A DNA stretch of 64,000 nucleotides from Eustoma russellianum (GCA_036186865.1 AP025046.1:38835834-38899833), one strand, 5' to 3'; positions 1 to 10,646 are shown, counted from the first letter of the stretch. Made by a program: numbers and translations. Notes: generated by a model from the sequence alone, not told the origin.

Positions 1-448
1 CTTTCCATTTCAATTTTCGTATTTTGTACTGATGGTCATTGCACAATTTAATCCACTCCTCATATCTGTTGCATTGTTTCAGCAATCCCGGTATTACTTC
101 CTTCAATCTTTGACAAATAGGCAGATCAACCCATTCAAAATACCCACAACCTCCATCAACGTCCTATAAACACATCATTGTTATTTACACACAATTCATC
201 ATCCTTCGGCCTAAAAAAAGCCCAACAAACAGAGCATTGTTATTTACACACACAATTCATCTTCCTTCGGCCAAAAAATAGCGGAAGATAAGTAGGAATA
301 AATACATACCCAAGAATGTGGACATGAGAGAAACCTTCTTCCCGAATTGTCTTTGGTCCAAGACGGTTGGGTATGCATTGTCAACCCACATTGGCATCTT
401 GATTGACCAACATCCCGCCGCCAGTAGCTTGACCCCCCGAAAACATCC
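1..448 (-). pseudogene. GRF-type zinc-finger gene fragment, two exons
   Basis: Read on the minus strand, two pieces join through a GT-AG intron (164-309, donor GTATGT, acceptor ATAG). The upstream exon encodes CQCG, then SWTKDNSGRRFLSCP. The downstream exon continues with GGCGYFEWVDLP and a basic helical tail ending at the window edge. This is the C-x-C-G / WTKDNPGRRF / GGCGFFEW signature of GRF zinc fingers. The frame has no usable start: an in-frame TAG lies just upstream, and the nearest ATG (MFSGGQATGGGM) is in another frame, so the copy is probably broken. It sits next to a MULE end (661-780), which suggests capture. The 3' end lies outside the window. Confidence 0.7.
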
Positions 449-660
449 TGCTTCTATTCTTCTTCAATTGCAGACAAAACGTGTGTAGAAGAATTGGGGT
501 TGAAGATTTAGGTTTAGATCTATTTTGGAGGGAGAAATCGGTTGGGATAAAAGAGGGAATTAAGATTTAACCATGGTTGGAAAATGTTTGGGGCCAACTG
601 TGTTAAGAGTTAAAAATAAAAGAAATATTGCTAAAAACCACCTATAGTAGGTGATTTCCT

Positions 661-780
661 GGTTGCCGGAATCCAGGTGTTAATTTCACCCATAAGTATG
701 GCTGGTAAGTGAGTTTCATAAAAGAATGGATGCTACTTAAAACTTTGTGGCAAAGTATGGATACCAGGTACAATTAACTC
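661..780. repeat. MULE-1 right terminal repeat
   Basis: About 120 bp, clearly related to 30230-30347 and, inverted, to 18870-18985. It ends in caattaactc at 780. Confidence 0.7.
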
Positions 781-786
781 TTTAAA

Positions 787-1186
787 TGTAAATTTAAGTT
801 TAAAATTAAATCCTAACCTATCAAATTCTTCCATCTCCTCTATATAAAAGAGGAGGCTTCACCTCCTCATAGCGTCAAGAAAAACAGCGGCCATATACAG
901 TATTAGAGGGAGGGTGTGCCAAATTTTCTATAAAGCCCACACTGCCTAGCCTCTCTATTGGGTAAAGCAATGAATTGTTGATTTCGTTCAAGGGGTGTAT
1001 CAGCAATTGGTGGGAGGTCGTGAATCTTTGGATCACGCCAGATTCATCATCAGCCAGAGCAGTTGCAGCACATGTGTTCAGATTAACAACAACAATGAAG
1101 CATGGTGTATTTTTCGCATTTTGTTACTTTGTCCATTGATTCGATTAAACGGTCCTATTCTGGGGTTTATTAAATTAAATCCAACA
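787..1186 (+). repeat. Copia 5' LTR (left edge uncertain)
   Basis: The right edge is well placed: the LTR ends in ccaaca (1186) and is followed after two bases by a perfect initiator-Met primer binding site. A TATA box (tatataaaa, 841-849) lies in the expected place. The left edge is a guess at a TG near 787, just after the MULE end. No partner LTR is visible. Confidence 0.55.
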
Positions 1187-1188
1187 TG

Positions 1189-1200
1189 TGGTATCAGAGC
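1189..1200 (+). promoter_or_regulatory. Primer binding site, tRNA-iMet
   Basis: TGGTATCAGAGC is the standard plant Copia/gypsy minus-strand priming site. It is followed by about 260 bp of T- and A-rich untranslated leader. Confidence 0.8.
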
Positions 1201-1465
1201 AGGCCTAATCGAATCAATTTTTTTAATCTGTTCATGGTAAAAAACATAATTTTTGGGGACAAAAACGTTTTTCTCGGAACAAATTTTGGAAGAAAAAAGG
1301 TTTCTGTCTTTTGGTATAAAATAAAAAAAGAACGCTCTCTAGTTTTGACAGAAACTAGGCACTGTACTGGTGGCCAGCGCCTCTGGCTGCGATGGAGAGG
1401 TCTCAAGTTCAATATCACTTTTGCGAAAATTTCGGTTCTCTTTGGCAGTTTTAGTTTTATTTTTT
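1201..1465 (+). other. Copia leader, interrupted
   Basis: AT-rich leader downstream of the primer site. No gag start is seen before the LINE 3' sequence begins near the T-rich tract at 1450-1468. The open frames in this stretch have no recognisable domain. The rest of this Copia element is not found. Confidence 0.4.
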
Positions 1466-2274
1466 TATGAAAGGATATTTATTGATGACCTCTCTTATGG
1501 CGGAGGAAAACCATATTACAAATAGTTCATAAAGTGAAACCAATAATGAAGAGAGCTAATGGTACTCCAACGCCAATCATATATGATATGTCGCATTAAA
1601 ACCTTGCCAAGTAAAACCACCCTTGTGGATAAAACCTTGGCAAAGGAAAAAACGTGCATATTTATATAATTGGACCATCGAAATGTTACAGTTTGAGATG
1701 TAAGTGTAAGGAAATGTGCAGTCCAAGAACTATGCAAGTCTTTGGTCATTGTCGATGTCGCGTTGCAGAATTGATTGATCATAGTTTGGTGACTAGGCTT
1801 TAGCTCTTGCGATAACCTCTTGGAAAGGATCCACAGTGAATGATATACCTCACGCAGGCCAAGTCGAAGCTGATTTTGTCTCCATGTAATGTTACTCCAT
1901 TTCACCTCAGACGAATATAAATATGGACATGTAAGTAGTGGTGAGAAGAAACTGTTGAGAGAAGAAAATATTTCAACATACGTACCCCAGCCACCTTGTG
2001 TCCAATTGAACCAAGAGGGCAATGAACAGCGTCCGGACCATGAATCTAATGTGGAGAAGAAGTGTTTGTTGGTGCTGCTTCCAGATTGTTTGCCTCTCGC
2101 CGCAGTCCAGCATTTGTTTTGCCAACACCAAAAATTGCATAAGATTAAACATAAACTGTGTGCGATACATGCCATGCAAAAATATGAATTGAGGAGTTTG
2201 TTACGCACCAAAGTTGCCTGTGTGTATGAACACAGGCAACTCAATAAAGCAATCGCCAACACAATGTGAGACAT
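1466..2274 (-). other. LINE-1 3' untranslated region
   Basis: This follows the RNase H stop. The long open frames on both strands here show no known domain or coding pattern, so I read the stretch as 3' UTR ending in a short minus-strand A-rich tail. Confidence 0.5.
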
Positions 2275-3039
2275 TTATAGGCGCATAGAGGGAAGTTGTT
2301 GCAGATCCAACTGTAATGTTCCACGCACTTCAGCTGGAAGTTCATGAACTGAGGTGTACTGATGAATTCCTTGAGCGTGGAAGCCATGACGCGCTAAGAG
2401 GTGTGCTGTCGCATTTGCTTGACGCGGACTGTACTGCAATGTTACTTGGTTGATGGTCATAATGTTAATAAGTCGGTCAAGGGCTTGTGAGAGACTTCCT
2501 GTTGTAGATGACTTGTTTGGTATAAGTGAGAGGATAGAGTTACAGTCCGTTTCCACAATGATACAATGGTGATCCGAAGCATAGTAGAGGATGAAAAAGA
2601 GCATTGCTTGTATCTCAGCCCGCAGCGGCGATAGACAAGGGAGAGCAAAACATATAGCAGAAACGAGGTGTCCCCTTCCATTTCTCAACACAGCTCCACC
2701 TGACGCAGATTTTTTCCCAACAGCCGCATCAACGTTTAACTTAAGTCGTCCCATAGGTGGGAGGTGCCACTTCACCAAGGGAGGTTTGCTGTGTATGAGT
2801 GGCGGTGCAAATTTAAGCGATTGAAGATATGGCAAAGGGTGAGCAAATTTCTTGTCCTGCATTGCCGAACACCATGTGTAAATATCTCCACGAACATGTT
2901 CATATAAAGACCTGTAGTTAAATTGCTCAACTCCAAACCGAGCAGCTGCATATCGTTTCCAGATTGCCCTGCAATAATAGACGGAGCAATTGATTTGAGT
3001 TGCCCCGCTATTGTTGATTGAGAAGATATTCGCCACCAT
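2275..3039 (-). pseudogene. LINE-1 ORF2, RNase H domain
   Basis: A plant L1-type RNase H follows a linker rich in basic residues. Visible blocks are LKLNVDAAV (first catalytic Asp), GGAVLRNGRGHLV, PLRAEIQAML (Glu), VETDCNSIL (second Asp) and a late NATAHLLARHG. In intact relatives the last motif is usually N-x-x-A-D-x-L-A, so the final Asp appears replaced by His. The frame is open across the domain but separated from the upstream zinc-binding region by frame changes, so it is a remnant. Confidence 0.75.
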
Positions 3040-3540
3040 CTGCGTAAGTATTGCCTAAGAGGCTCATGCCTAGGAAAAGGACCAGAGAACAGGATGGATG
3101 CCTCAATCCAGATTGGCCGAATGTGCATGCATTCAAGAAAGATATGATCCGTCGTATTAGAAGAGCATCGACAAAAAACACATTGTGTGGGATTAATGGC
3201 TTGCCACTTGGATAAATTTTCCAATGAGTCCAAAGTCGCCATAAAAATAAGCGCAAACCTGGTTGTGCAGTCGGCCACCATATGTAGCGGTGATCTGCAA
3301 GCTGAGCAGTTGTCATGCTGATAATAGTGTAGGCAGATTTGAGAGAGAATTGGCCATTGCTATCCGGTATCCAATCCATTGTATTTTGTGTTTGTAACAC
3401 ATGTTCTCGCATGAATGGATCAATGCGGCATAATCTCTTCCACAAAGGAGAATCATATATGTGTGCATACATAGTAGGGCGATTTCCATATTTGGATTTG
3501 CAGTATTTAGTACACAGCTCATTGCCTTGTTGAAACTTCC
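3008..3540 (-). pseudogene. LINE-1 ORF2, zinc-binding connection region
   Basis: This links reverse transcriptase to RNase H. Two overlapping frames are needed. One carries W-P-D-S-N-G-Q-F-S-L-K-S-A-Y, typical of the start of the region. The other carries C-V-F-C-R-C-S-S-N-T-T-D-H-I-F-L-E-C, the Cys/His cluster of the zf-RVT family. The change of frame near 3250-3300 shows at least one indel. Confidence 0.65.
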
Positions 3541-3541
3541 A

Positions 3542-5290
3542 CTAGAGTTGACATTCAAAGGCCTTTTGTACATGTACTAGGTGCCTGATACCAAGACCGC
3601 CTTCAGTTTTTGATGTGCAAACCGAAACCCATGATTTCCAGGTGTGCATATCCCTCCATAGAAACTTCGCTAGTTTTTGGCTTAATGCATCAATTACTCC
3701 TTTTGGCAATCGTGAACTAGCCATTATGTGCAATGGAACAGAGTTGAGAACATGGTTGATGAGCACTAGACGGCCTGCCATGGATAGTAATTTTGAGGAC
3801 CAAGAGTTTAGATATAAATCAAAGTGATGTATTAGTGTTGTGCAATATGAAGCCCGATTTATCCCTTTGTGCAATGAGGATCCGAGATATTTAATTGGCA
3901 GAGACGTTAATCTCATTCCCAAGGATTGTGCTGCAGCCACTCCAGATACTCCCTCGCCCACCATAACTTGACTCTTATGATAATTGACCAATTGGCCAGA
4001 GGCCATTTGATATAGCTCGAAAAAAGCACGAAAATTTTCCAAATTAGCCATGGAGCCATTAAGAAAGATCAATAAGTCGTATGCAAAAGCCAAATGTGAA
4101 ACACATGATGTACGTCCTACATGAAACCCCTTTATTTTCTTCTGCGCTATCAATGCATTCAGTCTGCGAGAGAATCCCTCTGATGAGATAATATATAGAA
4201 GCGGGGATAGGGGATCACCTTGTTTGACTCCACGTCCAACTGGGAAGAAACCAACCTGCTTGCCATTTAATAGTATTGAGCACCTCGTTGAATGGAAGTT
4301 ATTTATGATGAATCAAACTAGCCTTTGATGGAATCCCAGCTTTATCAGAAGGAGCTCCAAATAACGCCAACTTACCCGATCAAATGCCTTTGCCATGTCC
4401 AGTTTAACTAAGACATGACCCCCTCGTGGCTTCTTATCTATTATATGAACCATTTCTTGTGCCATTAAAATTTGCTCAGTCGTATTTCTACCTTGCATTA
4501 AGCCAGATTGTTCGGTTGAAATGATCTTTGGTAGCATAGGAGACAACCTAGTAGAGATCAATCGAGTGATAACCTTTGAGATGAAGTTTGTCAAACATAT
4601 TGATCTATAATCTGCAAAGGTTCGAGGGACTTTGATTTTGGGTATGAGAACGATTGTTGCAGCGGCCATCGTCTTTGGAACAATTATTCTCAGAAAAAAT
4701 TCTTGCACTGCCTTTTGCACATCTGTATATATAATTTGCCAAAAATGTCTATAAAAGGATCCTGGATACCCATCTGGACCTGCGGCACTATTTGGGCTAA
4801 GGTCCCAAACTGCTGATTTTATTTCTTCCAAGGTAGGCATGCTCAACAGCCTTGTGTTATCATCAGTTGTTACAATAGATGGAACATATTGTAAAATAGA
4901 TTCCTCCTCATGAGTAAGTTCCGCAGTGAACAACGTGGAAAAATAGTGAATTGCTTCCGATTCGATATCTGAAGGATGTACACATTCTACTCCATCAGCC
5001 CGGTGGATGGTTCTAATCATCTGCTTCATACGTCCATCTTTTACAGACTGATGATAGTACGCAGTATTGGCGTCTCCCTCTTTTGACCATTTAATATTGG
5101 CCTTCTGTTTCCAATATAAGAAAGCTCTATTTTGTGCCAATTTGAGTTTTGCTTGACTTCGGTTATGCTGCTCTAGGGCTTCATCTGTCCTCAGTTCATC
5201 ATAGGCCTTTTCTTGTATAATTGCATCTTCTTCAGCCATGGCCACAGCATCAAATATATTTCCAAATACCTCTTTATTCCACTGCCGTAA
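3542..5290 (-). pseudogene. LINE-1 ORF2, reverse transcriptase
   Basis: The non-LTR reverse transcriptase is recognisable from SAAGPDGYPGSFYRHFW, IVLIPKIKVPRTFADYRSI, VLVKLDMAKAFDRVSW, GVKQGDPLSPLLY and KYLGSSLHKG. The catalytic YADD box reads F-A-Y-D (HLAFAYDLLIF, near 4075-4090), so the first essential Asp is Tyr. A TGA interrupts ORF2 near 4311 and a TAG near 5293 separates it from the endonuclease; both fit C-to-T changes (CGA to TGA, CAG to TAG). It cannot encode an active enzyme. Confidence 0.85.
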
Positions 5291-6128
5291 CTATTTCTTT
5301 AAAAGCCGTAGCTTTTCACAAAATCCCCACATGCCACCTACCGTTGGAAATGAATGCCATTGATGTTGGACAAAAGAGTCAAAGTCCGAGTGTGTGGCCC
5401 ATACATCCAGATATCTAAATGCAGAAGATGTTCTTGTTGCTGCCATATCACATAGAAGGAGTAAGGGGCAGTGATCCGATGTGTTTCGAGACAGATGTTG
5501 ACACTGAGAAGATAGATATAGGTCGGTAAATAACAAGTTGCATAGGTATCGATCTAGACGACGGCATACCCGACCTAATCCACGTCCATCACTCCATGTA
5601 TATAAAGATCCAGTGAAAGGTATTTTCTGAAGATCACAATCTGCAATACAATTATTGAAATCTTGTAGATGACGTAAGGAGGGAGATGATCGTCCACGGT
5701 GCTCCTCAAGTGTACGGAAAGTGTTAAAATCTTCACCCACTAGCCATGGCACTTGGATCTGATCATGCAAATTTCTTAAATCATTCCACAATGGCTGTCT
5801 AGCAGTGATAGTATGTAATGCATATACCGCAGTGAGCCAGAATGGATCCCTAGAGGCCAGCCACATCAATTTAAAAGAGCAATTTTGAATTCCATGCCGC
5901 GTCTCTTCCAAGGAGATAATAGTGTCCTTCCAAAAAACCCAAATATTATCATCACAGACTGATACTGCCTTAGAGAAACCAAAAACGCAATCGATACGAC
6001 GTTAAGTTTGTGATTCTTGACCGTGGTTCAATTAGTATTAATCCATGCAGCTTGTATCGTCTAATTAGAGAGATAACCCTTATTTCAGAGGTACGGATGC
6101 CTCTAACGTTCCAAATTAGTAACTTCAT
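5291..6128 (-). pseudogene. LINE-1 ORF2 start and AP-like endonuclease
   Basis: ORF2 starts at the ATG at 6128 (MKLLIWNVRGIR), the usual opening of plant L1 endonucleases, with the Asn of WNVRG in place. The frame is lost near 6000 by an indel and resumes with RIDCVFGF and DNIWVFWKD. Further motifs are VGEDFNTF (usually GDFN, so one residue differs), TWSDGRG, RLDR and S-D-H-C-P-L near the C-terminus. The domain would nick target DNA to prime reverse transcription; this copy is broken. Confidence 0.75.
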
Positions 6129-6406
6129 TGTGTTAAAGGGTCAAAAGAGTTAAAGATTTGCGCTGCACGTAACCTGGTAATTCTAGGCGAAACAGTTGCA
6201 GCTTGCACTGGGCGACGAAGTAATCTTGGAGGAGAGGTTGCCTTGGGTGCTTCAGTGTCATTTTCATTTGCCTTATCGCAGCAAGCATCCAAGTACACAG
6301 ATTGAATACAAGTTGTCATCTCATAAAAATTTCTACGTCGTGTGCATCAATGTGGTTAAGATTGGTCCTTGAGCAGATGTATGAACTGCTGTGTCTCCCA
6401 CTGTTG
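6129..6406 (-). other. LINE-1 inter-ORF segment
   Basis: This lies between the ORF1 stop (6407) and the ORF2 ATG (6128). A short open frame here (minus) carries no recognisable domain; it may be a decayed ORF1 C-terminus. Confidence 0.4.
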
Positions 6407-7306
6407 TCAAGAGATATGCCTCCGACTGGGCTGTCGGAGTAGTGTTGCTGCGTATTTCGTGTACTGGACCATCGTGAGCGTTGATTTTCTTTGGTGTCCA
6501 GCATTGAGTTTTATCCTTTTTTCCTTTGCTGATTGCTGTTGTGGTTTTATTTTTGGCGGCGGCAGTGGGTCTGTATGTTTACCATAATCCTTCACCTCAT
6601 GACCCAGCCGAAAGCAAGAGCAGCAGTAAGAAGGCAATTCTTCATATTCCACAGTTTGTGTAATAATCTTTGAAGGTCCTTGAATATATATGCGCTGAGG
6701 TAACTCCTTGGAAACATCTAATTCTACACAAATTCGTGCAACCGAAGGGCGGCTAACGGCTGTTGTGGCTGCCTCCATCTTCATTGGCGTGCCTATCATG
6801 GTTGCAATCTGAAAAAGGGCATCTTTTCTATGATAATGGATCAGAAGTCCTGGAAAAGATACCCATATTGGAACGATGGGCACTTCTATAGATGGATCAT
6901 AATCTGGAGTCCACTTTGTGACCCTCATATGTTTACCTGAAATTGTCCAGCTTTGCCGTGAAAAACAACGTAAATAATCCTGCTTATGATCAAAGTGCAA
7001 AAGAACGTGTTTTTCATCTAAAAGTCCAACCTTTACTGATCCAGAGAAACCAATGCGATCCACTGATGATCGAATGGTGGCTATAGGTGATCTACCAAAC
7101 CAGAAAGTTCCAACCAATGTAAGCTTGTAGGGTTCCGCTAATGATTTGATTTCATCAGCGGTGAAGGTGATCATAGGCCCACCTTTGTATTTTTGAATCG
7201 TTTTTGGGAGAATGGGTGCTGTTGATGAAGAAAAAAGGGAGGCGTATGTTTTGGTTGTGGGTGGCGGCTGTGAGGGCGCTGCCAATGCATGATCGTGCAT
7301 TGTCAT
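6407..7306 (-). pseudogene. LINE-1 ORF1, DUF4283-like nucleic-acid-binding protein
   Basis: A 299-residue open frame. Residues around 40-180 resemble the DUF4283 domain of plant LINE gag-like proteins (FTADEIKSLAEPYKLTLVG, then a DKQDYLRCFSRQSW-like block and VPIWVSFPGL). A CCHC knuckle follows near residues 225-240: CCSCFRLGHEVKDYG. The last Cys of C-x2-C-x4-H-x4-C is Tyr, so the knuckle is probably defective. The ATG at 7306 is followed by a proline-rich N-terminus, as is common for the family. The protein would bind element RNA. Confidence 0.75.
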
Positions 7307-7420
7307 TGTTCAGAAGAGATGATTAGCAGTGAGCAAAGTGGATGAAAGCATGGCGGCATCAGCAGCGGCGATGGGCGCAGCCACCGGTGAGGATCGCAGG
7401 GTTCCAGAGCATTTTTTCAC

Positions 7421-7422
<2 letters not shown>

Positions 7423-7482
<60 letters not shown>

Positions 7483-7490
7483 GTTTTAGA

Positions 7491-7530
<40 letters not shown>
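7423..7530. repeat. Two (AT)n microsatellites
   Basis: Tracts at 7423-7478 and 7494-7530 are separated by the 15-bp spacer ggcagttttagattt. Open frames through them are repeat artefacts. Confidence 0.95.
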
Positions 7531-7534
<4 letters not shown>

Positions 7535-7540
7535 CGGAAG

Positions 7541-7954
7541 GATACCTTCCGGATTTTATTTATGCATTAAATATCCCGCGTTAATGGCCGAGGGTAGCCG
7601 TTACTACAAACTAAAATAAAAGAAAACATAATCAAATGATCAGTCGTGGGACTGCTAATCTATCTATATTTCAAAAGAACGATGACTACGCTGTCTAGTA
7701 ACCATTGAGGACGGTGGAGATGGTGGAAGATCCTTCCGAGATCTGTGCTTTTTCCGAGATAGTCCGCCAAGAAGAGTCCGCCACCAGTCGATGTCATGCA
7801 ACAATCAATATCATCTCCCGCAATGAGCAAACTCTCGCGTAGATCAGCATATTCAGTCCCTTTATGGCGAGTATATGAGAGAGAAGCTTCATTGTCCGAA
7901 CCTAGTACCAAATCAACTTCCTCTTCCTCTTCCCGAAAGTGGTCTTGATAGAAA
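7541..7954 (-). other. Unidentified segment with a short acidic open frame
   Basis: A minus-strand frame (7911-7660, open upstream to about 7950) reads EEEEEVDLVLGSDNEASLSY, then a mixed-charge stretch. I recognise no domain. Its composition looks more protein-like than its neighbours, so it may be a piece of a captured or host gene. Otherwise nothing is visible between the AT repeat and the relic LTR. Confidence 0.25.
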
Positions 7955-8748
7955 TCTTGTGTGTGTAAGCTAGAGAAATCTTGTGTGTGTTACTTGTACT
8001 TGCGCATGTGAATATGAACTGCATATGTGAACGAGAAATGTGATTGAAACGAGGAGTCTTGCATCATGGCACGTGCATTGCATATGGTTTTGAAAACGAT
8101 GTGCTTCGGTACATATTTGCGAAGGTGACCTGTAATGTAAACCGGGATGGAAATATAAGCCGGGGCGCATTGCAGGGCACAAAAGGCTGTAACGTAAACC
8201 GGGATGGAAATATAAGCCGGGGCGCGTTACAGGGTATAAATTCCTCTGCAATGTTAATCGGGATGGAAATATAAGCCGAGGTGTATTGTAGAGTTTTACG
8301 AGATCTATGATGTAAATCGGGATGGAAATATAAGCCGAGGCGCATCACAGAGCATACAAGCCTATAACGTAAACCGGGATGGAAATATAAGCTGGGGCGC
8401 GTTACAGGGTAATGAGTTACGAGACCGGATATTGTGACATGCATTGCACTGATTTGAAAAGAAACGGCTCATGCATTTGTGATTATGTAGTGTAGTGCAT
8501 AATTTGACATGCATCACGAGAGTTGTTGTGGTATGGATTGGCGTGGTATTTGATTGTTATTGATGTGTTAACTGTGTTCAGTTTGCTGTACTTGCTATTA
8601 CGTGATTCGTTTATCTATTTGGAAGTTTTACAAGACATGTGCCCCACAATTCCCTTGAATTATATATTACTCATGTCTTGCCATATGTTGATCCCGTATG
8701 TCTTATAAGCGGGTTACTTGCTAGCGTTTTTCGCTAAGGGTACTGCCT
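7955..8748 (+). repeat. Relic LTR fragment of the G1 family, opposite orientation
   Basis: This aligns along its whole length to the reverse complement of about 20300-21110 in the G1 LTR, including gtcttgcatcatggcacgtgcattgc-type sequence, the five-hairpin array and the block ending in cgctaagggtactgcctttg. It is clearly older than G1: many transitions have broken the hairpin arms. Both ends are truncated; the right end abuts an AT repeat. Confidence 0.85.
8127..8409 (+). repeat. Five-unit hairpin array in the relic LTR
   Basis: Five spaced units share the core gggatggaaatataag and are flanked by inverted arms (for example ctgtaacg/cgttacag). The arms match, in reverse order, those of the G1 LTR units. 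Here four of the five stems carry mismatches, all transitions. Confidence 0.85.
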
Positions 8749-8755
8749 TTGTCAT

Positions 8756-8758
<3 letters not shown>

Positions 8759-8821
<63 letters not shown>
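8759..8821. repeat. (AT)n microsatellite
   Basis: About 63 bp of pure AT dinucleotide. Confidence 0.95.
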
Positions 8822-8824
<3 letters not shown>

Positions 8825-8842
8825 CTCCCTTTAAATACACAA

Positions 8843-8935
8843 AAGCCTTCTGGCCTAGTGGTGGGGGCACACTACTATGAACCAAGAGAACGCGGGTTCG
8901 AAACATGCCGTTGAACTTCTGGAGCAATTTTGCTC
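8843..8935 (+). mobile_element. SINE head with pol III promoter boxes
   Basis: Box A (TGGCCTAGTGG, 8851-8861) and box B (GGTTCGAAAC, 8895-8904) are spaced as in plant tRNA-derived SINEs, and the flanking text resembles Au-like heads. It lacks the paired arms of a real tRNA. The 3' boundary is unclear. Confidence 0.6.
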
Positions 8936-9110
8936 CTGACAGCCTCGCAGGTTGGGCCTCGGACCCGGTTCGGCTCGGTTCGGCCCTCTTTCAGAAATTG
9001 GTCTTCGGCCCAAAATTCAGTAAAAAAAGAGGGATGGGCATTCAGATTTCAGAGTGGGTCGGGCACGCCTGGCCCTAACCCGGCCCCAACCCGGTTCATT
9101 TAAGGGCTTC
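8936..9110. other. GC-rich patch with repeated cgg/ggccc motifs
   Basis: Dense gttcggctcggttcggccc and ggccctaacccggcccc motifs stand out sharply from the AT-rich surroundings. Such subterminal motif clusters are common in hAT- or MULE-type DNA transposons, but I could not define ends. Confidence 0.3.
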
Positions 9111-9179
9111 AGCCCACTACATTATTTAAAATAAATAACAAAAAAAGGAACAGGTTTCAGATTGGGCTCGGCCCTTATT

Positions 9180-9690
9180 ATTTTTTTCAGTTTTTCTTAT
9201 GGTGTATTATTATTATTTTGGAAAAACGATAATAATAATAATAATTTTTATGATTATAAATAAAAAATTGTTTTTATCATTATTATTTTAGAGTTTAATT
9301 TTTAAAGAAAATAATAATGATAATGATAATAATTTAATTATTATTGTTATTATCATTAAGGAAAATAGTAATAATAATAAGTAATTATTCTTATTAATAT
9401 TTTAAAGTTTTTTTAAAAGGAAAATAAATTAAATAATAATTATAATAATTCTATTATTATTGTTATTATTTAAAGTTTATCAAGGAAATGAGTAATAATA
9501 ATAATAAAAATTATTGTTACTATTATTATTATTTTAAAGAAATCCAAAATAATAATAATCAAGTATTAGTTTAATTTCCGGTTCTTACATTTTGCTTATA
9601 TACATGCAGTTATTTGTTTATTTATTTATTTATGTCATTTATGTATATGCATGATAATAAATAAATAAAAAAATAAAGTTAAGGAAATTA
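9180..9690. repeat. Low-complexity AT-rich tract (ATA/TTA and TTTA repeats)
   Basis: Imperfect taa/tta trinucleotide runs on both strands, then tttatttatttattta and aataaataaataaaa, which could pair with each other. No coding signal. Confidence 0.85.
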
Positions 9691-10136
9691 ACCCAATAAG
9701 GATCCGAATCTTGTTTGACCCGGTTTGACCGAGTTCAACCGAGTTAATTCGATGGGTTAAATTGACTGAATTAACCAACACTTATCAATCAATACGGTTT
9801 ATATTCGTGATAGATGACTCAATAAGTTGTGATAAAAACACCGTACACAGTTTTGTCTAAGAAAGCCGGTTCTTAAGCGAGACCATTGTAACTCCACCGG
9901 TGGCCTAGAAATTATGTGGAATGGTATTACACCCTTATGGAAAGTGGGTATTTCTGAATCGGTTCATTTCATACTCAATGTGACCCATCATAAGGTTATA
10001 TCACCTGTTAAATTGATTGATAAAGGTATTGTTTTTCTTAAACCGTAATGAGAACCGAGCTTGGTTCAAGGTGGTTCTTATTTAGCCGTAAAGGGAATCA
10101 AGCTGGTTCGAACTGGTTTAAGTAAAACAAAGCGGA
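9691..10136. other. Unannotated spacer
   Basis: This contains repeated gaccgagttcaaccgagtta-like motifs (about 9715-9750) and later aaccgagcttggttc / aatcaagctggttcg. No coding frame or element boundary was identified before the TG at 10137. Confidence 0.3.
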
Positions 10137-10645
10137 TGTTGGGATTAAGTATGCACGGTACGTGTAAAAGGGTTAGTCTGGAAATTACGGATCATTTAGA
10201 ACCATAAAGTTACGCGACTTAGCAAATGTAGGGCTTTAATATGATCCCCTTAAAGTGCGGCAATCATATCATCGCCACTATATTTGTTATGATCGTGAAG
10301 GGCACATATGTGTTGGAAGCAATCATTTACTGGCCCAAAGGAAGGTGTGATTGTCGAAAACACATATGGGCATGGTAGTGGACACAAATGGGCCAGGCGG
10401 CGAAGCTTTAAATGCATAGGTTTAACTCATCGTCCCAAAGGAAGGTGGTTAACTCGTGCTTGGTCGTCATATTGACCACTACACCCAACTGTTGGAAGGT
10501 ATTGGGATGACTCCAAAGAGCCCTAATGCTAAAAGACAATCGGTAGAATGAATTAAGGTTCTATTTTGATATTCGGATTTTATGCAGTTTAAAGATTTCA
10601 CGTGTTGTGTATTTAAGTCCGTTTCTTGTTTGCTTTTCAGCAATA
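10137..10645 (+). repeat. Copia-1 putative 5' LTR and leader
   Basis: This begins with tgttgggattaa like the 3' LTR but soon diverges. The stretch contains two cccaaaggaaggtg motifs (about 10334 and 10434). No primer binding site was recognised, so the LTR/leader border is unknown. Confidence 0.35.
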
Positions 10646-10646
10646 A

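Larger units (their letters stand above)
1..780. mobile_element. Right part of a Mutator-like element (MULE-1)
   Basis: Bases 661-780 match the right terminal repeat of the MULE at 18870-30347: gttgccgga at the inner edge, then a block ending in ccaggtacaattaactc. The adjoining subterminal DNA (about 510-660, including the shared ttaaccatggttgg) also matches the subterminal part of that element. The element therefore ends at 780. Its left end, and hence its target duplication, lie outside the window. The GRF zinc-finger fragment at 1-448 is inside it. Confidence 0.65.
1466..7420 (-). mobile_element. L1-type LINE, broken (LINE-1)
   Basis: The domain order on the minus strand is ORF1 (7306-6407), AP-type endonuclease (6128 to about 5291), reverse transcriptase (5245 to about 3540), a zinc-binding connection domain (about 3540-3040), RNase H (3039-2275) and a roughly 800-bp 3' tail. 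The 3' end is placed at the T-rich tract 1450-1468, the minus-strand poly(A), and the 5' end near the AT repeat at 7423. Both edges are approximate and no target duplication was found. Several stops, a frameshift and a damaged catalytic motif make it inactive. Confidence 0.8.

Noticed and set aside
1516..2274. 252-codon open frame after LINE-1 RNase H
   Set aside because: No domain, and overlapped by an equally long frame on the other strand; best read as 3' UTR.
7329..7619. Open frames with repeated Ile-Tyr
   Set aside because: Translation of AT microsatellites.
8851..8910. A tRNA gene
   Set aside because: Boxes A and B are present, but acceptor and anticodon arms do not pair and a SINE body follows.
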